Below are positions 17,503 through 29,393 of a stretch of 64,000 bases of DNA, one piece after another. A model generated the notes under the pieces. The model saw only the letters and a program-made list of their open reading frames with translations, had not been told where the DNA came from and made no database searches. The stretch is from assembly GCA_965240325.2 (NCBI GenBank), contig OZ251244.1:1351379-1415378 (forward strand). Direction: 5' to 3'. The position numbers were made by a program, and so were the translations under genes. Positions within the stretch are counted from its first letter, which is position 1, and every line of letters starts with the position of its first letter. This DNA comes from Rebecca billardiae RCC1528 (taxonomy: Eukaryota > Haptophyta).

Positions 17503-17910
17503 CCCGCTGTCAGCCCCGCTGTGCCGGGGGCCCCACGCACGCCGCTGCGCGCGATGCACGCAGGCCGCGCAGCCAATCACGGGCGGCTGCCTGCTTGCGC
17601 GAGGGCGGTGCGGCAAGGCTGCGCGCGCCCCCGGAATGACGCCGCCGCGGCCGTCTCAGTGTGCCTCGGCAGGGCTGCGCCGGAGGGGAGGGGCGCTTCG
17701 GGCGAGAGGCGTTCAAGTCCGGCCACGGGCCGAGCGCCGCGTGATTACGCGCCGCGGGTAATCGCTACCCGCGCGCTATTATTCTCGCGACAGCAGGCGA
17801 GACCGAATACTCGCCGGTAATCGACCACCTCCGCCGGGCGCCCACCGGACTGCCGCGGAGCGCGCCGCGCTCGCATCAGGGGCACGCCTGCGCCGGGCCG
17901 CGCCGGCAGG
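17503..17910. promoter_or_regulatory. Shared divergent promoter region, cNMP-MAPK / KMT2
   Basis: 408 bp separate the two ATGs. It contains small palindromes: GATTAC (17741) facing GTAATC, and GGGTAATCGCTACCC (17757). The GGTAATCG core recurs once more near 17816. No TATA box is evident. Regulatory role is inferred from position only. Confidence 0.45.
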
Positions 17911-18638
17911 ATGGCGGCGAACGCCGCGCACGCGCTGCTCAGCAGCCAGCTGCAGCGGCACACGGCCGCGCCGTACGCCGCGCACGGCGCCGAGCGCTCC
18001 GCGCCCACCACCCCCACCGCCGCCAGGCCCACCGCCCCCAAGCCCGAGCGCTCGTCCCTCGCCGGCTGCCTGCCGATCGCGGACGGCGGCGCTGCGCTCG
18101 TGGGCCGCGTGTGCCTGCTGCGCGCGCGCGCGGAGGGCGGCGGCGGCGGCGGCGGCGAGCGCGGGCGCGGGGGCGGCGCGGCAGCGGGCGAGCAGCACAC
18201 GCCGCCCGAGTTCGCCACGGGCACCGTCATCGACGTCGTCCTCGACACCGAAGGCGGCGGCGGCGGCGGCGGCGGCGGCGCGTCGGCTGCCGCGTCGCCG
18301 CGCGCGGGCGGCGGCGCGTCGGAGGCGCCGACGTCGGGCGCGGGCCGCGGCGCGGGCCCGCGCGTGCGCGTGCTCGTCCGCCTCGACGCGTCCAACGCCC
18401 ACGACACGCTCTGGCTCGACCCGCACGGCGGCGCGTGGGAGCTACTGGTTGGCGGTGCGGTGGCGTTGGCGCGCGTGCAGCCGTGGCCGCCGTGGCCCGC
18501 GCGAATCTTCCGGAAGTTTCCGCCGGTGGCGGCGCTGGGCGGCGCGGGCGGGCGGGGCGGGGCCCCGCGCACGCTCGCCGTGCCGCCCAAGCCCACCGTC
18601 TACTTCTTCGGCTGGCCCGACGCGGACGCCGACGCCGA

Positions 18639-18686
<48 letters not shown>

Positions 18687-19103
18687 TCGCGGCGCGGGCG
18701 GCGCGGCGGGCAGCGGCGACGGGCCCAACTGCCTCGGCGTGGTGGGCGCGGAGGACGTGTACCCGCTGTGCTACTGGGGCAGCGCCGCGCTCGGCGCGGA
18801 CGCCGCGCCGCCGCCGCACCGCGCCGCGGGCGAGGCGGCGGGCGCGCGCGCGTGGGCGGGCGCGCGCGCGTCCGCGCCGCTGCCGGCGGTGCCGCGCGGC
18901 GCGAGCGGCGCGGAGCTCGCCGGCGCGATCGCCGCGGCGGCGCTCGCGCGCGTGGGCACGCGGATCGAGCCGGCGCACGTGCTCGCGCCCGGCGCGGAGC
19001 CCGACGCGCCGGCCGACGCGCCGGCCGACGGCGCCGGCGGCGGGCGGCGCGCGCGCGGCGGCGCGGCGCCGGGCGCGGCCGCGGGCGCGGGCGCGCGCGG
19101 CGG

Positions 19104-19142
<39 letters not shown>

Positions 19143-20512
19143 GCACAGCGAGGCGCTCGCGCTGATGGCGGCGACGGCAGAGGCGGTGACGTGGGCGCTC
19201 TCGCACCCCGCGCACGACCCGGGCCCCGCCGACATCCCCGCCGCCGCCGCCGCCGCCGCCGCGTCGCCGCGCGCGGCGCGCGCGCCCGCGTCGCCGCGCG
19301 CAGCCGCGGCGGCCGGCGGCGGCAGCGGCGGCGGTGGCGGCGGCGGCGGCGGCGCCCCGGGCACGGCGGAGGTGTGGGCGCGCGCGGCGGTGGCCCCGGG
19401 CCGCGCGCTGCCCGCGGGCTCCACCGCGCGCGAGGCGAGCGCGCTCGAGGCGCTCGTCGGCACACGTGCGCGCCGCGCCGCCGCGCCGCGCGCGCCGCGC
19501 GCGCCGCCGCGCGCCGCCGCGCCGCGCCGCGCCGCCGCGCGCTGACGCGCGCCGCGGCCGCGCCGCGCGGTGCGCGCAGCGGTGGCGGTGTTCTGGCCGC
19601 GGCACGCGACCGCGTACGCCGGCGTCGTCGAGAGCTTCGACGCCGCCACCGGCCGCCACTTTGTGCAGTGCGCGCCGCGCGCGCCGCGCCGCGCCGCGCC
19701 GCACCGCCGCGGGGGCGGGCGCGCGGCCGCGGGCGGCGCGGCTGTGGCCGCAGGCCGCGGGCTGCCGGGCCCGCGCGGCGTGGGCGCGCCGGCTGGGCCC
19801 TGACGCGCTCGCGCCCCCCCCCCGCCCCCGGCGCGCAGCTACCCGCATTACCCGCATTACCCGCATTCCCCGCGCCGGGGCTGCGCCGAGTGGGTGCCGC
19901 TCGGCTCGGGCGCGGTGCCGTGGCGCGCGCTGGCCAAGGTGCGCGCGCTCGCGCGCTCTACCCGGATTACCCGCATTACCCGGCTGACCCGGAGGGCGGC
20001 GGCGGCGGCAGCGGCGGGGAGGGCGGCGCTCGGGCCGCGCGTGCGCCCGGGCCGCGCGCGCTGCCGGCCCCAACGGCCGCTCCGCCCTTTTCTTTTCCTG
20101 ATTTCCCGCCTTCTTTCTTCTTCCCTTTTTGTTTTTTGTTTTTTTCGCGCGCCCGCTGCTGCCGGCTTGGCCGATGTGCGCGCGCGCAGGCGGAGGCGGG
20201 CGCGCTGCTCGCGCCCGCCGCCGCGCCGCCGCGCGCGCTGCCGCCACCGGCGCCGCCGCCGCCGCCGCCGCCCAAGGGCGGCAAGCGGCGCGCCGCGGGC
20301 TCGGAAGTCGCCGCGCCGTCGCACCACCACCCCGCCCCGCCCGCCGCCGCCGCCGCGGCCGAGCCCGCCGCGCCGGGCCGGCCTGCGCCGCCCGCGTCCG
20401 CGGCCGCGCTGCACGCGTGGGCGCGCGCCGCGCGGTGCTGCCTCGTGTGCGCGCGCGCGGCGCCGCCGCGCGTGCTCGGCGGCGGCGGCGGCGCGTCCTC
20501 AGCCGCGTCGCC

Positions 20513-20548
<36 letters not shown>

Positions 20549-21352
20549 AGCCGACGCCGCCGCCGCCGACGGCGGCGGCGGCGGCGGCGGCGCGCTGCTG
20601 AGCTGCGCGGTGTGCCTGGGGCCGCACCACGCGGCGTGCGCGCGGCCGGCGCAGCCGCGCGGCGCGCCGCCGGGCGCGCGCTGGCGGTGCCACGCGTGCG
20701 CGCGCTGCGACCGGTGCGGCAGCGCGGGCGCGGGGGAGGAGGCGGGGCGGTGGGCGTTTGTCGACGGGCGCTGTCTGTGCGAGCCGTGCGCAGCGATGGC
20801 GGGCGCGGGCCGGCTGTGCGCGGCTTGCCTCCGGCCGTGGCGCCCCGGCCAGCGCGGCACGCACTGCCGAGGTGCGGCGCGCGCGCCCGGACTGCCCGCC
20901 CGGACTGCCCGCGGGGGGCGGCGGGGGAGGGCGCGCGCGCGGGTGGTGCCGAGGCGGGCGCGGGCGGGGGGCGCCGCGTGTCTGTGTGGCCGGCGCGCGC
21001 GGCCGGCGCGTGCACGCCGCCGCCGCCGCGCTCGGGCCTCAGGACGCCCCCCGCCCCCCGCGCGCGCGTGCGTGTGTGCGCGCGCGCGTGCGTGTGTGCG
21101 CGCGTGCGCGCAGGCTGTGGCGGCTGGTCGCACGTGCCGTGCGCGGCCGACGGCGCCGCCCTCGCCCCGCGGCCGCACGCCGGCGGTGCGGAGGGCGGCG
21201 GCGCGGCGGCGGCGGGCGCGGGCGGTGGCGCGGGGGCGCCGCCGCCGTTGGAATGGTGGGCGGACGAGGAGGACGATGGCGGCGGCGGCCGAAGCGGCAG
21301 CGGCAGCAGCGGCGGCAGCGGCAGCAGCGACAGCGGCGGCAGCAGCAGCGAG

Positions 21353-21384
<32 letters not shown>

Positions 21385-24300
21385 TGCCAGCGGCGGCGGC
21401 CGCGGCCGCGGGGCGCGCGGCCGCGGCGGCGCGGCGGCGCGCGGGCGCGGGCGCGGCGCGGCGCGCGGCGCGCCCGCGCCCAAGCGCGGGCGCGGCGGCG
21501 GCGGCGGCGGCAGGGGCGCGCGCGGTGGCGCGCGTGGCGGCGCGCGCGCGCCCCCGAGCGCGCCGCGCGCGCGGCCCGCCGCCGCGCCCAAGCCCGCCGC
21601 CGCGCCCACGCCCGCGCCGCCGCCGTCCGCGCCGCCGCCGTGCGCGAGCGTGCCGCGCTGCGCCGCGTGCGCCGCCGCGCGCCGCCGCGAGTCGCTGTGG
21701 TCGCTGCTGGGCACGCTGGCGGCGCTGGACGAGGACCGCGTGTTCGCGCACCACGTGGACACGCGGCTCGAGCCCTCGTACCGGCTGCACATCCCGCAGC
21801 CCATGGCCTTTGCCGAGATCCGAGCTCGGCACTGCGGCGGCAGGTAAGGCACCGCAGCCGCCGCGGTGCGCGAGGACGGCAGAGCAAGCAACCCTAACCC
21901 TAACCCTAACCCTAGCACCCTCGCCCTCACCCTATAACCCTCACCCTGGACCCAGGTACGCCACCGCGGCCGCGCTGCGCGAGGACGTCTACTTGATCTG
22001 CCGGAACGCGATGGTGTTCAACGTGTCGAGGGCGTCGCCCTTCTACCGGCTGGCGGAGCGGCTGTTCAGGGCGGCGCAGAAGACCATCGACGAGGTGTGT
22101 GCGTGTGTGTGCGTGTGCGCGTGTGTGTGCGTGTGCGCGCGTGTGTGCGCGTGTGTGTGCGTGTGTGTGCGCGTGTGCGCGTGCGTGCGCTGTGCGCTGT
22201 GCGCCGTGCGCTGCGCGCTGTGCGCTGTGCGCTGTGCGCTGCGCGCTGCGCGCTGCGCGCTGTGCGCTGCGCGCTGCGCGCTGCGCGCTGAGCCGCCCGC
22301 CGCGCGCGCACCGCACCGCACGCCTCGGCCCTCCCCCGCCCCGCCCCGCAGTACGACGCCTCGCACAGCGTGGCGGAGGGCGGCGCGCTCGTCGAGACGG
22401 AGGGCGGCGCGCGCGCGGGCAAGCGCGGCGGCGGCGGCGCGGACGGCGGCGGCGGCAAGCGGCGGCGCGGCGGCGGCGCGGACGGCGGCGGCGCGGACGG
22501 CGGCGGCGGCGGCGCGGCCGCCGCCGCCGCCTCGCCCGCCGCCGACGCCTCCGCCGCCGCTGCCGACGCCGCCGACGGTACCGACGGCGCGAGCGCGGAC
22601 GCAGACGCGGGCCCTGTCGACGGCCGGCCGTACGCGTCGATGCCGCCGCTCGTGTGTGAGCCGTGCGAGGGCGCGTGGGCCCTTGAGCTGTGCGCGCTGT
22701 GCGGCGCGGGCGGCGGGGCGTCCGAGCTGCGCGTGTGCGAGTGCTGCGGCGAGGGGTACCACTGGTACTGCGACGGCGGCGGCGGCTCGGCGCGCGCGGC
22801 CAAGGGGTGGCGGTGCGTCGGCTGCGTGGTGTGTGCCGTGTGCGGCGACGGCAGCGACGAGTCCCGGCTGCTGCTCTGCGCGTGCGGCGCGGCCGCACAC
22901 AGCGGCTGCCTGAGCCCGCCGGTCGACGCGTGGCCCGCCGCGGTGGACTGGCGCTGCGCCGCGTGCGCCGCGTGCGAGCGGTGCGGGCTCGAGCTGCCGC
23001 ACGCGCACAACACCGCAGTGCCGCCGGCCGAGCACCTCGCCCCGCTCAAGGCGCCGCTGGCCGCGCTGGCCGAGCGGCTGCTGCTGCCCCCCGCGCAGCC
23101 GGCGGCCGACGGCGGCGGCGGCGGCGGCGGCGGCGGCGCGGGCGCGGGCGCTGGGCGCGCAAAGGAGCGGCGGAGGGCGCGCGCCAAGCCGGGCGGCGCG
23201 CGCCGGCGCGCGCGGCCGCGACCGGCCGCCGCCGCGGCCGCCGCCGCGGCCGACGGCGGCGGCAGCAGCAGCAGCGCGGCGCTGGCGGGCGCGCGGGCGC
23301 ATGTCACCACGGCAGCAGAGCGCGCGCGGCGCGCGGCCGGGCGCGCCGAGCCCGGCGCCGCCGGTGCCAGCCCAGCGGCCGCCGCGTCGGCCGGGCGCGC
23401 CGGCGCCGGCGCCGAGGGCGGCGGAGGCGCCGAGGGCGGCGCTCGGCCCGAGGGCGACAGCGCGGACGGGGCGGACGCGGCGGACGCCGACGCTGGCGCG
23501 GCCGACGCGGAGATGGGCGAGCGCGGCGCCGACGCCGACGGCGACGACGACGACGAGGAGGAGGACGAGGAGGCGGAGGCACCGGCCGCTGCCGGCGGCG
23601 GCGAGCCCGCGAGCGCTGCGGCCGACTCGCCCGCCGACGCGGACGCGCACGCGCACGCGGACGCGGACGCAGCCGCGCGCGGCGCCCCGCTGCGCGCGGC
23701 CGTGCTCGAGCTGAGCAGGCGCGTGCGCGGCGTGGCCGGCGGCATGCCCGCCGGGTACGGCGCCGACCCGCTGCGCGCGCGGCTCTGCGCGCCGTGCGTG
23801 CGCGCGCACCGCGCGCGCGCGTACTGCGGCGTGTGTCTCTCGGCGTGGGAGCCGCTCGGGCTGGACGCGCTCGCGGCGGCTCTGCCCGCGCGGCTGGGCG
23901 CAAGCCTGCGCGCGCGCGCCGCCGCGGAGCGGCCCGCGGCGGGCGGCGCCGACGGCGGCGGCGGGCTCGGCGGCGCGGACGGCGGCGCGGACGCGGTCGC
24001 GTGCGACGGCTGCGATTTCTGGGTGCATACGGAGTGCGACCGCGCGCTGCGCGCGCACCCGCGGCTGCTGGGCTCGATGCGCTACCTCTGCCCGCGCTGC
24101 CGCGGCGAGCTGAGCGCGCCCGCGCCGCCGGTCTGCGCGGGCGCGCGCCGCTTCGGCGCGCTGCCCGAGCGCGTGCTCGGCGACCGCGCCGCGCCCGACG
24201 CGCCGCCGTGGCCGCCGCTGCTCGAGCCGCCGCCGCCGAGCCGCGCGCAGCTCGCCGCGCAGCAGGCGGCGGCGGAGGCGGCGGAGGCGGCGGCCGCGGC

Positions 24301-26051
24301 GGAGGCGGCCGCGCGCAAGCGCGCGCGCGCCGCCGAGGCCGCCGCCGCCGCCGCCGCCGCGCGCAGGCGCCAGCGCGAGGCGGCGGCCGCGGCGGCCGCC
24401 GCGGCGGCCGCGGACGCGGCGGCGGCCGCAGCCGCGGCCGGCGGCGGCGCGCCGCCGCCGCCGCCGGCCGCGCCGCCGCCGGCTCGGCCCGCGCAGCCGC
24501 CGGCGGCGCGGCGCGCGCCCGCGCTGCCGCGCGCGCTGCTGCCGCCCGAGTGCGGCCGCTGCGCCGGCTGCCTGGACAAGCCCAAGTTTGGAGGTGCGGC
24601 CGGGCGCAGCCGCGCGGCGCCGCCTGCGCGCGCCCCCAGCGCGCGCGCGCGCACGGCTCACGCAGCGCGCGCGCGCGAACGCGCCCGCTCGCGCGCAGGG
24701 CGCGGCACGCTGCACCGCATGTGCGACGCGCGCAGGCAGGCGCGCAAGGCGGCGCGCGCGGAGGAGGCGGCGGAGGCGGCCGCGGCGGGCGGCGGCGCGG
24801 GCAGCGGCGCGGCCGCGCAGCCGCAGCCGCAGCCGCAGCCACCCCGACCCGACCCGAGCGCTCGAGGCGGCGGCGGCGGCGGCGGCGGCGGCGGGTGCGC
24901 GTGGTGGGAGGCGGCACTGGGGCCGGCCGACGGGGCGCCGCTGGGCGTGGGCGCGGGCGCGGGCGCGGGCGGCGGGCTCGGCGCGGCGGCTGCGCACACC
25001 GGCGTTGGCAGCCCCGGCGGCGGCGGCGGCGGGTGCGCGGCGGGCGGCGCGCTGTGGGGGCTGGAGGGGCTGGCGGCACTGGCGGCAGGCGACGACGGCT
25101 GCTCGCCGCTCGAGAGCTGGCTGATGGCGGGCGCGGGGGGCACGCTCAGCCCGCCTGGGCCCGGCGCGCACGGCGGCGCCCGGCCCGAGGCGGCGCGTCA
25201 GCCGCAGCCGCAGCCGCAGCCGCGGCAGAGGCCGCAGCCGCAGCAGCAGCGGGCGTCGCTCGCCTCGCCGCCCGGGCCCTCGCCGGCTGCGCCGCCAAGC
25301 CCCCTCGCCGCATTCTTCGGCGGCGCGCAGCCGGCGCCGCAGCAGCCGGCGGAACGGCCGGGTGCGGCGGCGCGGCTGCTGCTGCCGCCGGGGCCGCTGC
25401 TGCCGCCGGGGCGCGCGGGGGCGGCGGGCGCGGGGGCGGCGGGCGCGGGGGCGGCGCCGTGGGGGCCGCCGCGGGCGCAGCAGCAGCAGCAGCAGCGCGC
25501 CCAGCCGGGGCGGCAGCGGCCGTGGGGGCAGCCGCCGCCGCCGCAGCCGCCGCAGCCGCAGCTGCAGCAGCCGCAGCCGCCGCAGCCGCAGCTGCTGCAG
25601 CCGCAGCAGCAGCAGCACTGGCCGCAGGCGCCGCAGCAGCAGCCGCCGCAGCCGCCGCTGGCGAGCTGGGCGCAGGGCGCGGGAGGGCACCCCTTCGCAC
25701 CGCCGCCTCCGCGCCCGCCCTACCCACCGCCACCGCCGGAGGCGGATGCGCAGCAGCAGCAGCAGCCGCCGGCGGCGCGGCCGCGCGCGCGCGCGCCGGC
25801 CGAGGCGGGCGCGGCACGGCTGCATGCGCCGCCGCCCGCCGAGCCCGAGCCCGACGCAGCGCAGCGCGGCGCGCCCTCGCCGCCGCCCTCCTCCTCCCCT
25901 TCGCCCTCCGCCTCCTCCCCCTCGCCCTCCGCCTCCGCCTCCGCCTCCGCCTCGGACAGCGACGACGACGGCGACGACGACGGCGGCGGCGCAGACGACT
26001 CGGGCGGCGCGGCCGGCGCCGAGCACGCGTGGGACGCCGACGCGCCGCAGC

Positions 26052-26083
<32 letters not shown>

Positions 26084-27064
26084 GCGGAGGCGGCGGGCGG
26101 CGCGGCCGGCGGCGGAGGCACGGCGGACGCGCCGCGCCGCCGCGCGCGCGCGGGCCGCGCCGCCGCGCCGCGCGCACCCTCGCCGCCGGTCTCGCCCACG
26201 CCACGGCCCGTGCGCATCGAGCGCGGCCGACGGCCAGCCCTGCCGCCTGCGCCGCTCGCGCCGCACGGGGCGCACGCGCCGCACCGCGCCGCGCCGCCGC
26301 CCGCGGGCCCCGCCGGCACGGCGGCGGCGGCCGCGGCGCGCGCGCCGCTGGTGCCGCCCGACACGCGCGTGCGCGCGCGCGCGTGCGCGCTGTGCGGCGG
26401 CTGCTCTGACGACGGGCGCTCGCTGCCGCAGCGGCTGCTGTGGGCGGATGCGGGGCAGTGGGTGCACGCCAACTGCGCCAAGTGGTCGGCGGAGGTGACG
26501 GAGGCGAAGCCAAAGGCGGACGGCGGCGCGGACGGAGCGCCCGAGCCGCCGCCGCCCGCCGCCGCCGCCGAGGGCGGCGCCGACGCGGGCGGCGGCGGCG
26601 GCGGCGCGGCCGGCGGCGGCGGCGCCGCCGAGGGCGAGGGCGGCGGCGCGCCGTGGGCGCCCTTCGAGCTGACCAACGTGCACGGCGCGATCGCGCGCGG
26701 CCGGCGCACGCACTGCACCGCGCCCGGCTGCGGCCGCGCGGGCGCCTCCCTCCTGTGCAACCTCAAGACGTGCTCGCAGCGGCTGCACCTGCCGTGCGCC
26801 GTCCGCGCGGGCGCGGTGCTCATGGCGGACGGCCGGGTGTACTGCGCGGCGCACGCGGCGCACGCGCAGGCGCTCGCGCCCGGCGGCTGTGTGGTGGGCA
26901 CGCTCGCGCTGCGCCGCGCGCTCAGCGTGCGCCGCGTGCGCGGGCGCACGCTCGGCGCCACGCGCTGGCGGCCCGGCCGCACGCTGCGCGTCGGCGGCTG
27001 CACCGTCCTCGACTTGGGCGACGCGGCGGCGGCGCGCGCGCCCACCGCCGCGCAGCCGGCGGCG

Positions 27065-27095
<31 letters not shown>

Positions 27096-28358
27096 GCGCG
27101 GCGGAGGGCGCGGCCGCCGACGGCGGCGGCGGCGCGCGGCGCAAGGGCGGCAAGGCCGCGCGGCGCGCGCACGCCGCGCACGCCGCACCAAGCGCGGAGG
27201 CGGAGGCGGCGGTCGCGCTCGCGGCCGCGCGCGCCGCCGAGCCGCTTGCGCCGCCCGGTGCGCGCGCGCTCCGCGCGCCGCGCCGCGCCGCGCGCGCGCG
27301 TGGCGCTCAGCCGCGCGCGCCCCCTCGCGCGCGCTCTCGCCGCCCCCAGGGTACGTCGCGCTGCGGCGCGTGTGCCGCCACGGCGGCGGGGGCTCTGTGG
27401 TGCGCGCCCTAGTGCTGTGCACCGTGCGCGCGCACGCGCCGCCGGCCGCGGGCGGCGGGGCGCGCGGCCGCGCCGCCGCCGCCGCCGCGCGCCGCGCGCT
27501 GCCGCCGCTCCGCTTCCGCTGCGAGGTGCTGGGCATGGCGCCGGCCGAGCAGGCGGCAGCGCCGGCCGACGCCGCCGCCGCGCCCGCGGCCGAGCCCGCC
27601 GCCGCCGGTGGCGGTGGGCGGTGGGGCGCGCGGCCGTTCCCGCCGCGCGCGGCCGCGGGCGCGGAGGGCGGCGGCGCCGAGGCGGAGGACGAGGGCTGCG
27701 CTGCGGGCGCGGTCTTCGAGTCGGTCGGCTCGCCCGAGGGCGCGGTGGGCGCGCTGCTGGCCGCGCTGCTCCCGCGCGGCGCGCCTCCGCCCGTGCTCGA
27801 CGGCTGCTGCTTCTTTGGCTTCGCGCTGCCGCACGTCGGGGCCCTGGTGAGCGGCGGGCTACTGCGCGCACACGCGGACGCGGCGGCGGCGGCGGCGCTG
27901 GCGGCCGAGGCGGCGCTGCTAGGGGCGATCGGCGGGAGCGGCGGCGGCGGCGGCGGCGCGGGCGCGGGCGGCGGCGCGGACGGCGGCGGCGGCGCGGCGG
28001 ACGGCGGCGGCGCGGCCGACGACTCGCTCGTGCGCGAGCGGGTCGCGCGCGCCGCAGCCGCGTGGGCGGCGGAGGCGGCCGCGGCCGGCGCGGCCGCGGC
28101 CGCGCCCGGCCTCGCCGCGGCCGGCGCCGACACAGCCGCCGCGGCCGCGGGCTGCGCGCGGCTGCTGGACTACATGGCCGCGCGGCCGCCGCTGCACGAG
28201 CGCCCGCCGCCGCCGCCGGGCGGGGGCGCGGGCGGCGCGTGGGGCGCGCACCTGCGCGGCGCGGTGCTCGGCCTCGCGCCGGCGGGCGCGGCGGCGGGCG
28301 GCGCGCTCGGCGCGGACGCGGCCGCCGGCACGCTGGAAGGCGGCGCCGCGCTCGCGCT

Positions 28359-28403
<45 letters not shown>

Positions 28404-29393
28404 GGGCGGCGCGCTCGTCGTCGGGCGCGCCTCCGCGCGCCGCGCCGCCGCCAACGCCGCCGCGGCCGCCAGCGCCGCGGACGAGCCGGAGTCCGCGGCG
28501 GCCGAGGGCGAGGGCGCGGGCGGCGCTGGCGCGGCGGGCTCGGAGGCCGGCGGCGGCTGTGCGCTCGGCGGCGTGGTGTCGTCCTACCTCGCGATGCTCG
28601 CGTCGGTGGGCAGCGCGGCCAGCTCCAAGATCGCCGTGATGCGCAGCCGCATCCACAACTGGGGCGTGTTCGCCACGCAGCCCATACACAAGGTGCGCGC
28701 CCTCCCGCCGTGGCGGGGGCGGCGGCGGGGTGGCTGGCGCGCGCCTCACGCGCTCACGCGCCGCCGCTGCGTGCGTGTGCGCGCGTGTGCGCGCGTGTGC
28801 GCGCGCGGCCCCGCTGTGCCGCTGTGCCGCGTGCCGCGTGCCGCGCGCCGCGCCGCGCCGCGCGTACCTCGCAGGGCGAGATGGTGGTCGAGTACGCGGG
28901 CGAGCTGATCCGGCAGACGGTGGCGGACCGGCGCGAGAAGGAGTACGAGCGCGCGGGGATGGCGGGCGACTGCTACATGTTCCGCGTGGACGACACGGTC
29001 GTGGTCGACGCGACGCGCTGCGGCAACGTCGCGCGCTTCATCAACCACTGCTGCGCGCCCAACTGCTACGCGACCGTGATCGAGCTGCCCGCGCTGCCCG
29101 GGCTGCGCGGCGGCAAGAAGATCGTCATGTACGCGCGCAGGACCATCCGCGTGGGCGAGGAGCTCACGTACGACTACCAGGTGCGCGCGCAAAAGCGCAA
29201 AAGCGCAAAAAGGCGGCGCCGGGGCGACGGCTCGGCGCGCGGCGTGGCGCGGCCGCGCCGCGCGCGGCGCGCGCATGCGCGCGCTCACGCGCCGCGCGCC
29301 GTTGCCGCCACGCCGCTGCCGCAGTTCGCCCTGGGCGCGGACAAGGTGGCGTGCTACTGCGGCGCGCCCGAGTGCATGGGGCGCATGAACTGA
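17911..29393 (+). CDS. KMT2/trithorax-like histone H3K4 methyltransferase, 11 exons
   Basis: Exons: 17911-19465, 19580-19667, 19839-19938, 20190-20871, 21114-21843, 21956-22094, 22352-24593, 24699-27257, 27350-28692, 28875-29180, 29325-29393; 3,270 residues, phases consistent. Domains in order: PWWP-like (about 185-292, [12 protein letters not shown]...VYFFGWPD); Tudor-like (520-580, [16 protein letters not shown]...GCAEWVPL); PHD-type Cys cluster (665-815); bromodomain across introns 5-6 (1000-1098, [20 protein letters not shown]); PHD pair (1201-1310); PHD (1577-1685); half CXXC (1831-1858, [16 protein letters not shown]); long Gly/Pro/Gln-rich linker; extended PHD (2408-2570); FYRN (2612-2720), FYRC (2821-2866); SET (3124-3262, [19 protein letters not shown]); post-[11 protein letters not shown]. 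It should methylate H3K4 in a COMPASS-like complex in the nucleus. The SET motif NHSC reads NHCC. It is head-to-head with the cNMP-MAPK gene. Confidence 0.88.
21841..21987. repeat. Telomere-repeat intron with duplicated AGGT flank
   Basis: Intron 21844-21955 of the KMT2 gene contains four CCCTAA units at 21890-21915. Its first 36 bases duplicate the start of the next exon: 21841-21878 against 21953-21987, CAGGTA...GCGCGAGGACG in both, with small gaps. Confidence 0.85.
22095..22351. repeat. Microsatellite-filled intron 6 of KMT2 gene
   Basis: GTGTGC repeats (22095-22190) then GCGCTGTGC-type repeats (22190-22290), ending in CCCCGCAG. The whole intron is low complexity. Confidence 0.85.

Noticed and set aside
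17640-17735. Possible tRNA (GTTCAAGTCC box B)
   Set aside because: No pairing T-arm or acceptor stem could be drawn and no box A was found upstream.
18111-22913. 1,600-codon plus-strand ORF
   Set aside because: Only parts coincide with true exons (4-6) of the KMT2 gene; the first 2 kb are a shifted frame of exon 1 with Arg-rich nonsense.
22043-27871. 1,942-codon minus-strand ORF
   Set aside because: Antisense to KMT2 exons 7-9; Arg/Leu low complexity, no domain, while the plus strand has PHD, CXXC and ePHD motifs.
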